Shown here: positions 1-5,102 of the stretch, piece after piece
How the letters are laid out: every line of letters starts with the position of its first letter
How positions within the stretch are numbered: the stretch's first letter is position 1
Source: Deferribacteraceae bacterium
GTDB taxonomy: Bacteria; Chrysiogenota; Deferribacteres; Deferribacterales; JAISNW01
Direction: 5' to 3'
NCBI GenBank assembly: GCA_031285415.1
Contig: JAITWF010000017.1
Location: 1-5,102, forward strand
Length of the DNA: 5,102 bases
Program-made: the position numbers and the translations under genes
Notes under the pieces: model-generated
The model's input: the letters and a program-made list of their open reading frames with translations, nothing else
The model's database searches: none
Told to the model about the DNA's origin: nothing

Positions 1-10
1 GTTTGCCAAC

Positions 11-13
11 TAG
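11..13 (+). other. In-frame TAG just upstream of the receptor's first ATG
   Basis: In the frame of the first receptor the window opens with codons for F-A-N, then TAG, V, S, M, M. The residues around the stop look like continuous sensor-helix sequence running into MESTYYDVPEANRE, which normally lies well inside a dCache domain. This suggests a nonsense mutation or a suppressed stop rather than a natural 5' end. Only three upstream codons are visible, so a frameshift further left or an unrelated upstream frame cannot be excluded. Confidence 0.55.
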
Positions 14-19
14 GTCTCT

Positions 20-1855
20 ATGATGGAAAGCACCTACTACGACGTGCCAGAGGCGAATAGGGAGATGATGTTGAACCTATTCAAGAACATGCTTTATACC
101 ACGCAAATGTTCTCTGGTACGCTATACTTTGCACCGAACGCTATCGAAACAGGGCTACCAGCAGAGGAGTTCTGGGTCTCTCGAGTGGGCGGCGAAGAGA
201 GCCGAGAATACAAGGTCGATCCGATGACTGGCACAAATGATAGAGCGTGGTTCAACGAATCTTTCAACAATAAGAAGTTAATGCTCACCAATCCATATCT
301 ATTCAACACTCAAACGTTAACTGTTATTCCAAACCCAACTGTTGCCGAGAGGGAGATACCAACGAACAGGTTCGTGGTATCGATAGCAGCTCCGATCGTA
401 CTGCCTGATGGTAGGGTGATCGGCGTTGCCGTTATCGATATCCGTGTGGCACGCTTCGACACTATCGTGCAGACGATGAAGCCATTTGAAACAGGCTACG
501 CAGTGCTTCTTGCTACAGATGGCACAATCATGTCCTCCCCAGCCGCTGAGACGGTAAACACAAACTATAAATCGGTAACATATATGGAGGGGATGAATCC
601 ATCCGATATCGTGGACAGCTTCACCGCAGAGAAAACTATAGCCGGCGACTGGTATCACGCCGCCAATAAAGAGGCTATGTATCTGATAGCAGTGCCTGTT
701 GATATCGGCGGTGGCGCACTTCCGATGGGGTTAGCTGTCACCTTCGTCACAAAAGACGCCAGAGCCGCTGTTGGACTGAACTCTATGCTTATGATGTCTC
801 GATTTGTACTACTATTCATCATCCTAATCATCGTTGGCACAACGTTCATCATGAGGTTTAGCATTATTAAGTACCTCAATCAGTTCATGGAGGCGATGAG
901 AGACCTCACAGAGGGGGATGGCGACCTGACGAAACAGATCAGCATTCACACAGGCGACGAGTTTGAAGTGCTTGCTGGATACCTGAACGATTTTGTGGGG
1001 AATCTGCGCAGAATTATCTCCGACGTCAAGAACTCTGCCGAAGAGGTCGCCTCGGGCAACAATCAGCTAGCAGCAACGATGGAGGAGCTTTCTACCACCT
1101 TTGGTAGCCAGTCTGAGCAGGTATCCGCCGTCGCTATTAATATGGAGACGATCAACGATACCTCAAAGATTATGGTGGAGAGCCTAGGCATTAACGTTAC
1201 GAAGATGGGCGACGCAAAGGATGAGATGGACAACGGCGGCAGACAGCTAAACGTTGCCGTCAGCAATATGAATATTATAAAAGATAAGACTATCACCCTT
1301 GGTGAAACGGTCGAACATCTGGCAGATTCATCCAACAAGATCGGAGATATTTTAGGCGTTATCAACGATATAGCTGATCAGACGAATCTCCTAGCCCTTA
1401 ATGCCGCAATCGAGGCGGCTAGAGCTGGCGACGCCGGACGTGGATTTGCAGTGGTTGCCGATGAAGTTCGTAAGCTTGCCGAACGTACACAGAGATCAAC
1501 AAGCGAGATCTCTAGCATTATCGGGCAGCTACAGCAGGAGACTGGCACCGCCTCTACAGAGATGAAGGGGGCAGCTATCAGCGTCGACGAAGGGCTCGGC
1601 AATATTATGAAAACAGATGAGATCTTCAAAACTATCGTTGGCGTGGTGAATGAGATCGACACGACCACTCAAGAGGTGAATGGCGGTATCTCAGACCAGT
1701 TTGATATGGTGCAGACGATTAACGATAACACGCAGGGGATCGCCTCTGGAATCGAGGAGAGCGTGCACGCCGTGGATGAGGTAGCGAAAACGGTGTCGTA
1801 CCTGCAAGAGAAGGCAGATAACCTGAAAACTATCGTATCAAGGTTTAAAGTATAA
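20..1855 (+). CDS. Methyl-accepting chemotaxis protein, dCache sensor, N-terminally truncated or interrupted
   Basis: Chemoreceptor that would control the CheA kinase through CheW in response to a periplasmic ligand. Visible parts of the 611 residues: sensor with a dCache_1 look (about 1-255; RAWF at 75-78, NPY at 91-93, GVAVID ending at D140), one membrane helix (about 261-280), HAMP (about 281-335, DGD at 300-302), a methylation-type segment AATMEELSTT (351-360), and the signalling hairpin tip QTNLLALNAA...GRGFAVVADEVRKLAERT (about 454-490). It ends in FKV with no NWETF-type tail. Family members start with a short cytoplasmic stretch, a first membrane helix and a long sensor helix; all of that, perhaps 50-70 residues, is absent. 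The frame continues to the window edge but meets TAG at 11-13, so ATG 20 or 23 is only the first possible start here, with a poor ribosome site (AGG at 12-14). Either the gene was recently broken by a nonsense change (CAG to TAG would suffice), or translation restarts, or the stop is read through. The remaining 611 codons are intact. Family certain; exact start and functionality uncertain. Confidence 0.85.
   Translation: MMESTYYDVPEANREMMLNLFKNMLYTTQMFSGTLYFAPNAIETGLPAEEFWVSRVGGEESREYKVDPMTGTNDRAWFNESFNNKKLMLTNPYLFNTQTLTVIPNPTVAEREIPTNRFVVSIAAPIVLPDGRVIGVAVIDIRVARFDTIVQTMKPFETGYAVLLATDGTIMSSPAAETVNTNYKSVTYMEGMNPSDIVDSFTAEKTIAGDWYHAANKEAMYLIAVPVDIGGGALPMGLAVTFVTKDARAAVGLNSMLMMSRFVLLFIILIIVGTTFIMRFSIIKYLNQFMEAMRDLTEGDGDLTKQISIHTGDEFEVLAGYLNDFVGNLRRIISDVKNSAEEVASGNNQLAATMEELSTTFGSQSEQVSAVAINMETINDTSKIMVESLGINVTKMGDAKDEMDNGGRQLNVAVSNMNIIKDKTITLGETVEHLADSSNKIGDILGVINDIADQTNLLALNAAIEAARAGDAGRGFAVVADEVRKLAERTQRSTSEISSIIGQLQQETGTASTEMKGAAISVDEGLGNIMKTDEIFKTIVGVVNEIDTTTQEVNGGISDQFDMVQTINDNTQGIASGIEESVHAVDEVAKTVSYLQEKADNLKTIVSRFKV
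1403..1493 (+). repeat. 91-base inverted repeat, copy A (inside first MCP signalling tip)
   Basis: This stretch encodes the conserved AAIEAARAG...VRKLAERTQ hairpin. It matches the reverse complement of 2341-2431 at 83 of 91 positions by my count, with no gaps. The first 29 bases are identical, including wobble positions, and 1445-1464 is a second perfect block. Protein conservation explains part of this; the matching synonymous codons (GCA, GCG, GCT, AGA) suggest recent duplication or gene conversion. Confidence 0.8.
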
Positions 1856-1878
1856 TAAAAATGGGGGCGAAAGCCCCC
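1856..1878 (-). terminator. Rho-independent terminator for the minus-strand MCP
   Basis: A perfect 6-bp stem, GGGGGC (1863-1868) and GCCCCC (1873-1878), encloses a 4-base loop. Read on the minus strand the stem is followed by ATTTTTATTATA, a good U-tract, about 100 bases after the stop of the second MCP. Read on the plus strand the same stem has a stable GAAA loop and starts 8 bases after the first MCP's stop, but is followed by TCTGATT, a poor U-tract. It is therefore best assigned to minus-strand transcripts, with weak bidirectional use possible. Part of the U-tract lies over the tandem TAA stops of the first MCP. Confidence 0.7.
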
Positions 1879-1886
1879 TCTGATTC

Positions 1887-1956
1887 CGTCACTGCGGCCT
1901 CCGAGCCGCAGTCCAGATCTATTAATTCTGGATTGCGGATCAAGTCCGCAATGACG
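1887..1956. repeat. REP-doublet-like palindromic element with cloverleaf fold
   Basis: Two units of about 30 bases lie in inverted orientation around a 9-base AT-rich centre (1918-1926). Each unit is itself a hairpin: 1891-1898 with 1905-1912 (8 bp, loop CTCCGA), and 1932-1939 with 1945-1952 (8 bp, loop TCAAG). The unit ends also pair: CGTC 1887-1890 with GACG 1953-1956, and CCAGA 1913-1917 with TCTGG 1927-1931. Together they form a complete four-way junction with no unpaired base at the junction. The two hairpins differ by two base-pair swaps (C-G versus T-A, C-G versus A-T) that keep pairing, which argues for selection on structure. The arrangement resembles BIME/REPIN elements, which often lie between convergent genes. 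No transposase is visible and family identity is unproven. Confidence 0.75.
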
Positions 1957-1978
1957 AGACTATGAACACCATTGACTA

Positions 1979-4024
1979 TTATACCTTAAACTTCCCTACT
2001 AGCTCCTTCAGCTGTACAGATAGATGTTGCAGATAGTGGACGGTATTAGTAATCTCATTCACCGCCACATTGCTCTGCGCAACGCCGTCTTTCACCTCTT
2101 CCATCTCCCTGTTGCTCGCAACTATCATATCGTACTGCTCAGACACTTCACGAGATACCTCTTTGGAGTTTCTCTCTATCGAGGTAACCATACTGACGAT
2201 CTCGTCGAACGACTGATTCGTTACATTTACACTCGCTACGCTATCATCCACGCTCTTTATAGCCGCCTGCATCTCTGCCGAAGCGTTGCCAGAGGCACTT
2301 TGCAGGCTCTCAATAATACGTGAAATCTCGCCTGTTGCCGTCTGTGTACGTTCTGCAAGCTTGCGCACCTCATCGGCAACCACTGCAAAGCCACGCCCTG
2401 CTTCGCCAGCTCTAGCCGCCTCGATTGCGGCGTTCAGCGCAAGAAGGTTCGTCTGCCCTGCGATCCCATTGATAACAGATAAGATCTCCCCAATCTGTCC
2501 CGTAGACTCCGATAATGAGTTTATCGTCGTCGCTAAATGCTCGGTCGTTCCCTTTATATTACCGATGCTACTTACAACCTCTGTAAGATGTTGCCGTCCC
2601 TCATCGGTCACCTCGCTTGCATGATTCACAAGCCCAATGGTCGCCTCCATACTATTCGCTACCGTCGTACTAGCCTCTGATATATCCGACATATGAGCGT
2701 ACATCGAGTCGATCTTGTCGGTCTGCACAGAGAAGATCGTCGACATCTCCTCCATAGTAGCGGCAAGCTCGGTGTTGCCACTTGCGACAGAGTCAGAGGC
2801 GTTCACCACCTCTACCATCACAAGCCGCATATGCTCTATAAATGCATTAAAATCATCGGCAAGCGTTGATAGCTCGTCACGAGTATTTACCTCAATATGT
2901 TTCGTCAGGTCGCCATCGCCAGAGGTGAGGTTATTGACAGAATCGATAAATAACGCCACAGGTTTGCCTACAGCCATTCTAGCCACAAAGATATTCAAAG
3001 CGGTTGTGATAACAAAAAAGATCGTAGAGAAGATTATCATTATTTGGCTAAGCTTGTCGGCCTGTGCTGTAAGCTCCTCCATAGGCATTATCCCTAAGAT
3101 CTGCCACTCCCACGCAGGGTATTTCATATAGTTTGCAATCGTTGCACGTACGTCAGAGCCGTTTATAAGGTCGTACTCCAGCGTGCCTTTATCTTGCGAT
3201 AACACCTTCTCAAAGACGGAGGCACCCTTAGCATCCTTTATATCCAAGATACTCTGCCCCTCTCGTCTTGGGTGTACCACAAAGGTGCCGTAGTTTGCCT
3301 TTGAGAGATCTACTATCGATACATAGCCTGTTGTGCCGAGTTTTAGCTCGCTGATCGTCTTTCTAAGGGCTTGCATATCCTTCTCAATCTCGACCCCCAC
3401 AAAAACAATGGCTATAACATCTCTCTTATTAGCACCAAACACAGGCACATACTTTGTAATATAACTTCTGCCGAAGAGGATCGCTCGCCCCTCAAAGCTC
3501 TGTCCATTGCGAATACTATTCAGTGCGTCGCCAGCCGCTAGTTGCGTACCGACAGCCCTTTTGCCCTCTGCCGTTACCAGCGTGGTGGAGGCACGGATAA
3601 AGTCGCCCCTACGGTCTTTCACAAAGATAGTCACATCAGATGCAAGATTCTCTTTGAATTTATCAACTACAGAGTAGTCGCTATATAGCGGAATACCTTG
3701 AAATGTAAGTGCAGGAACAGAAAAGGTGCCGATCTGCACAGGATTATCGTTATCAAGCTGAATATCGGAGGCAAACTCTAATACCGCCGAGCCAGAGGCT
3801 CGCATAACACTAGAGCGAATTGAATCTTCGGTGAGGTCTATCATCTGTTGCGCAGAGCGTAACACGTTTAAAGTCTCATTATAACTAACATTGTAAAACT
3901 GCTTATAGGCATTTGTCACGATCAATACTGTTAATGACGTAAAGATTATCGCCATCATGATCGCCATAAAGATTGCCAGCTTCTTCGTCAAACTCACATT
4001 CAACTCTTTAATCCTCTCAAACAT
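1979..4024 (-). CDS. Methyl-accepting chemotaxis protein with Cache_3/Cache_2-type sensor
   Basis: Complete transmembrane chemoreceptor, 681 residues from ATG 4024 or 682 from the adjacent GTG at 4027. Residue numbers count from the GTG. Order: short basic cytoplasmic start (KELNVSLTKK), first membrane helix (about 17-39), periplasmic sensor (about 40-322), second membrane helix (about 326-348), HAMP (about 350-402, with the usual proline at 356), then the signalling domain. The sensor reads DVTIFVKDRRGDFIRASTT (131-149), KRAVGTQL, then GTTGYVSIVD and VHPRREGQ, the pattern of Cache_3-Cache_2 fusion receptors. The tip has QTNLLALNAA...GRGFAVVADEVRKLAERT (525-561), and AATMEEMST (422-430) is a likely methylation region. 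I prefer ATG 4024 because GGAGG lies 8 bases before it, versus 5 for GTG. It ends with TAA followed at once by TAG. From the tip glutamate (542) to the end is 140 residues, exactly as in the convergent MCP. The ligand is not predictable. Confidence 0.95.
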   Translation of the reverse strand: MFERIKELNVSLTKKLAIFMAIMMAIIFTSLTVLIVTNAYKQFYNVSYNETLNVLRSAQQMIDLTEDSIRSSVMRASGSAVLEFASDIQLDNDNPVQIGTFSVPALTFQGIPLYSDYSVVDKFKENLASDVTIFVKDRRGDFIRASTTLVTAEGKRAVGTQLAAGDALNSIRNGQSFEGRAILFGRSYITKYVPVFGANKRDVIAIVFVGVEIEKDMQALRKTISELKLGTTGYVSIVDLSKANYGTFVVHPRREGQSILDIKDAKGASVFEKVLSQDKGTLEYDLINGSDVRATIANYMKYPAWEWQILGIMPMEELTAQADKLSQIMIIFSTIFFVITTALNIFVARMAVGKPVALFIDSVNNLTSGDGDLTKHIEVNTRDELSTLADDFNAFIEHMRLVMVEVVNASDSVASGNTELAATMEEMSTIFSVQTDKIDSMYAHMSDISEASTTVANSMEATIGLVNHASEVTDEGRQHLTEVVSSIGNIKGTTEHLATTINSLSESTGQIGEILSVINGIAGQTNLLALNAAIEAARAGEAGRGFAVVADEVRKLAERTQTATGEISRIIESLQSASGNASAEMQAAIKSVDDSVASVNVTNQSFDEIVSMVTSIERNSKEVSREVSEQYDMIVASNREMEEVKDGVAQSNVAVNEITNTVHYLQHLSVQLKELVGKFKV
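2341..2431 (-). repeat. 91-base inverted repeat, copy B (inside second MCP signalling tip)
   Basis: Partner of 1403-1493 in opposite orientation, with perfect blocks at 2403-2431 and 2370-2389. The midpoint between the two copies is base 1917, within the cloverleaf element. The eight differences are mostly synonymous; one changes Asp to Glu at the hairpin tip. Confidence 0.8.
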
Positions 4025-4032
4025 CACCGTTT

Positions 4033-4037
4033 CCTCC
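4033..4037 (-). promoter_or_regulatory. Ribosome binding site of the second MCP
   Basis: Reads GGAGG on the minus strand, 8 bases before ATG 4024 and 5 before GTG 4027. The spacing favours the ATG, so the annotated start is set there. Confidence 0.8.
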
Positions 4038-4044
4038 CAACTAC

Positions 4045-4052
4045 ATTATAAT
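4045..4052. promoter_or_regulatory. Palindromic -10 box ATTATAAT between divergent genes
   Basis: ATTATAAT is its own reverse complement, so a perfect TATAAT is present on both strands (4047-4052 on plus, 4050-4045 on minus). On the minus strand transcription would begin near 4038, right at the second MCP's ribosome site, giving a very short leader. No good -35 box is seen at 16-18 bases in either direction, so function is uncertain. Confidence 0.35.
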
Positions 4053-4058
4053 CTACAC

Positions 4059-4086
4059 CTCTCGGAAAAGATTCTAATCGATCTTA
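4059..4086 (-). promoter_or_regulatory. Possible flagellar sigma-28 promoter for the second MCP
   Basis: The minus strand reads TAAG (4086-4083), 16 bases, then TCCGAGAG (4066-4059). This resembles the sigma-28 pattern TAAA-N15-GCCGATAA, with the CCGA core intact but the spacer one base long. Transcription would start near 4050 and leave a leader of about 25 bases carrying the GGAGG site. Chemoreceptor genes are commonly under this sigma factor. The match is partial and the call is tentative. Confidence 0.3.
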
Positions 4087-4123
4087 AAGAGATACACAAG
4101 CATTATAAATTTATTGAAATTCC

Positions 4124-4152
4124 TTGCCTAATCGCACTTTGTAAGATATACA
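4124..4152 (+). promoter_or_regulatory. Possible azlC promoter giving a leaderless message
   Basis: TTGCCT (4124-4129), a 17-base spacer and TATACA (4147-4152) form a moderate sigma-70 match, four of six in each box. Transcription would start at about 4159-4160, on or next to the azlC ATG. This fits the lack of a ribosome site before azlC. AT-rich DNA makes chance matches common. Confidence 0.3.
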
Positions 4153-4159
4153 TATTATT

Positions 4160-4831
4160 ATGTCAGAGAAGTATTTTGCATTTAAAGTAACAATCCCAAT
4201 CTTGCTTGGATATCTGGCGATCGGCTGCGCATTCGGCTTGATCGTGCAGACGGCAGCATATCCGTGGTATACTGTGCTATTCACGAGTATTTTAATCTTT
4301 GCTGGGGCGGCACAGTACGCACTTGCAGGGATGTTTGTGACTGGGGCTAGCTTTCTAGATGTAGCGATTGCGGTATTTCTGATAAACTCCAGGCACCTTG
4401 TCTACGGCCTATCAGTGCTGGATAAATTTAAAGGCACCATGCCGTATACCCCATACCTCATATTTGGCTTAACGGATGAGACGTTTGGCGTGCTTAGCAC
4501 CGTGCAGATCCCACCAGAGTGCGATCGTGCAAAAACGTACTTCTATATAACACTATTCGACCACTCCTACTGGATTCTCGGCGGATTAATCGGGTTTTTC
4601 TTAGGTTCACTCATCCCCTTCGACTTTGCAGGGGTGGATTTCGCCTTAACATCGCTATTTGTTGTCTTATTGGTAGAGCAGTGGAAACATTGCAACGATA
4701 AGGCACCGTTCGCTATCGCTGCAATCTGCTCCATTATAGCGATCGTGGTGGTTGGATCAAAAAATATGCTGATAGTATCCTTTCTACTCTCTCTAGTGGG
4801 GCTACTGCTACTGCGGAGGGTGCGAAGATGA
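4160..4831 (+). CDS. azlC: AzlC family branched-chain amino-acid exporter, large subunit
   Basis: Integral membrane protein of 223 residues, near the usual size for AzlC (YgaZ in E. coli), the large subunit of a two-protein pump that exports branched-chain amino acids and, in Bacillus, the analogue 4-azaleucine. Family motifs: TIPILLGYLAIGCAFG (11-26), FAGAAQY (47-53), LINSRHLVYGLS (74-85), PYLIFGLTDETFG (98-110), a DHSYW stretch (134-138) and GVDFALTSLFVVLLVEQW (158-175). About six or seven hydrophobic helices are visible. ATG 4160 is the only sensible start: in-frame TAA lies at 4142-4144 and family homology begins within ten residues. No convincing ribosome site precedes it, only a weak GTAAGA too far upstream, so translation may be leaderless or poorly initiated. 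It ends TGATGA, overlapping azlD. The family call is firm; the exact substrate is inferred from the family. Confidence 0.95.
   Translation: MSEKYFAFKVTIPILLGYLAIGCAFGLIVQTAAYPWYTVLFTSILIFAGAAQYALAGMFVTGASFLDVAIAVFLINSRHLVYGLSVLDKFKGTMPYTPYLIFGLTDETFGVLSTVQIPPECDRAKTYFYITLFDHSYWILGGLIGFFLGSLIPFDFAGVDFALTSLFVVLLVEQWKHCNDKAPFAIAAICSIIAIVVVGSKNMLIVSFLLSLVGLLLLRRVRR
4815..4820 (+). promoter_or_regulatory. Ribosome binding site of azlD
   Basis: GGAGGG lies inside the last codons of azlC, with its GGAGG core 8 bases before ATG 4828. It supports that start over the in-frame ATGs at 4831 and 4837. It contrasts with azlC, which has no comparable site. Confidence 0.75.
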
Positions 4832-5102
4832 TGAGCATGACAGACGTTGTAATTTCAACATTTATCGCCGCTGGCGTTACATTTTTTACACGTGCAATGC
4901 CCTTTCTATTCTTTACAAGGCGCAATCCGCCGCAGATTATCATCTATCTGCAACGGTATATTCCGCCGATGACGATGGTGATCCTCGTGGCGTACTGCCT
5001 CAAAGATATCTCGTGGCAAACGGCACCGTACGGCTTGCCAGCGGTTGTGGGCGTTATCGTTACCGCCGCCCTCCATATATGGCGAGGAAATGCGCTATTT
5101 AG
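4828..5102 (+). CDS. azlD: AzlD family exporter small subunit, cut by the window edge
   Basis: Small membrane partner of AzlC (YgaH in E. coli), needed with it for branched-chain amino-acid export. The 91 visible residues carry the family marks: TRAMPF (21-26), YIPPMTMVILVAYCLKD (44-60) and a C-terminal helix PAVVGVIVTAALHIWRGNALF. Typical members are about 105-110 residues, so only some 15-20 are missing past the right edge. No stop is seen. The start ATG overlaps the azlC stop (ATGA at 4828-4831) and follows a strong GGAGG, so the two subunits are translationally coupled and probably made in balanced amounts. In-frame ATGs at 4831 and 4837 are possible alternatives. Confidence 0.92.
   Translation, partial: MMSMTDVVISTFIAAGVTFFTRAMPFLFFTRRNPPQIIIYLQRYIPPMTMVILVAYCLKDISWQTAPYGLPAVVGVIVTAALHIWRGNALF

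Noticed and set aside
11..13. TAG recoded genome-wide (pyrrolysine or glutamine)
   Set aside because: No other in-frame TAG occurs in the remaining coding sequence of four genes, and the second MCP uses TAG as a back-up stop after TAA, so general recoding has no support here.
1887..1956. tRNA or tRNA-like gene, because of the 70-base cloverleaf
   Set aside because: The closing stem has only 4 bp, the loops are 6, 9 and 5 bases, and there is no 7-base anticodon loop, no GTTC T-loop and no CCA. Two inverted homologous units explain it better.
1887..1956. CRISPR repeats
   Set aside because: The two units are inverted rather than direct, are joined by only 9 bases, and are not repeated further.
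2445..2470. Asp-to-Gly change before QTNLLALNAA in the second MCP tip (IAGQTN versus IADQTN) as a loss-of-function sign
   Set aside because: This position varies among working receptors (E. coli Tsr has IAFQTN), so it is not evidence of decay.
2715..3131. 138-codon open frame on the plus strand inside the second MCP
   Set aside because: It lies opposite a strongly conserved receptor gene, has no recognisable protein features and is a codon-bias shadow; the same holds for the other antisense frames over both MCPs and azlC.
3957..4190. 77-codon plus-strand frame spanning the divergent promoter region
   Set aside because: It starts antisense inside the second MCP, overlaps the start of azlC in another frame, and has no ribosome site or family resemblance.

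Overview
The window looks like a piece of a motile bacterial chromosome, roughly half GC. It carries two methyl-accepting chemotaxis proteins (MCPs) that converge tail to tail, followed by a branched-chain amino-acid exporter pair (azlC-azlD) that runs off the right edge. Strong GGAGG ribosome sites, ATG/GTG starts and TAA/TGA stops indicate the ordinary bacterial code. The taxon cannot be fixed from these genes. Two periplasmic-Cache MCPs with matched signalling arms would fit several flagellated Gram-negative phyla, such as Proteobacteria, Spirochaetota or Deferribacterota.

Layout. (1) 1-1855, + strand: an MCP with most of a dCache sensor, one membrane helix, HAMP and the full signalling domain. 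The first transmembrane helix and the start of the sensor are missing, and an in-frame TAG lies at 11-13. (2) 1856-1978: a 120-base convergent intergenic region. It holds a GC hairpin whose U-tract faces the minus-strand gene, and a 70-base element that folds as a four-way cloverleaf built from two inverted REP-like units. (3) 4024-1979, - strand: a complete MCP with a Cache_3/Cache_2-type sensor. (4) 4028-4159: a divergent promoter region with a palindromic -10 box and a possible flagellar-sigma promoter. (5) 4160-4831 and 4828 to the edge, + strand: azlC and azlD, overlapping by ATGA and translationally coupled.

How the genes work together. The two receptors would sense different periplasmic ligands. 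Their cytoplasmic arms are exactly the same length, so they should fit the same CheA/CheW array. The exporter is metabolically separate: AzlCD-type pumps remove excess branched-chain amino acids. The amino-acid-like residues in the first receptor make a thematic link possible, but nothing in the sequence proves one.

I see no clearly new multi-gene system. The most interesting signals are the cloverleaf repeat with compensatory base-pair changes, the amber codon and missing N-terminus of the first receptor, and a 91-base inverted repeat shared by the two MCP genes and centred on the cloverleaf. That geometry would let an inversion swap receptor tails without breaking frame.
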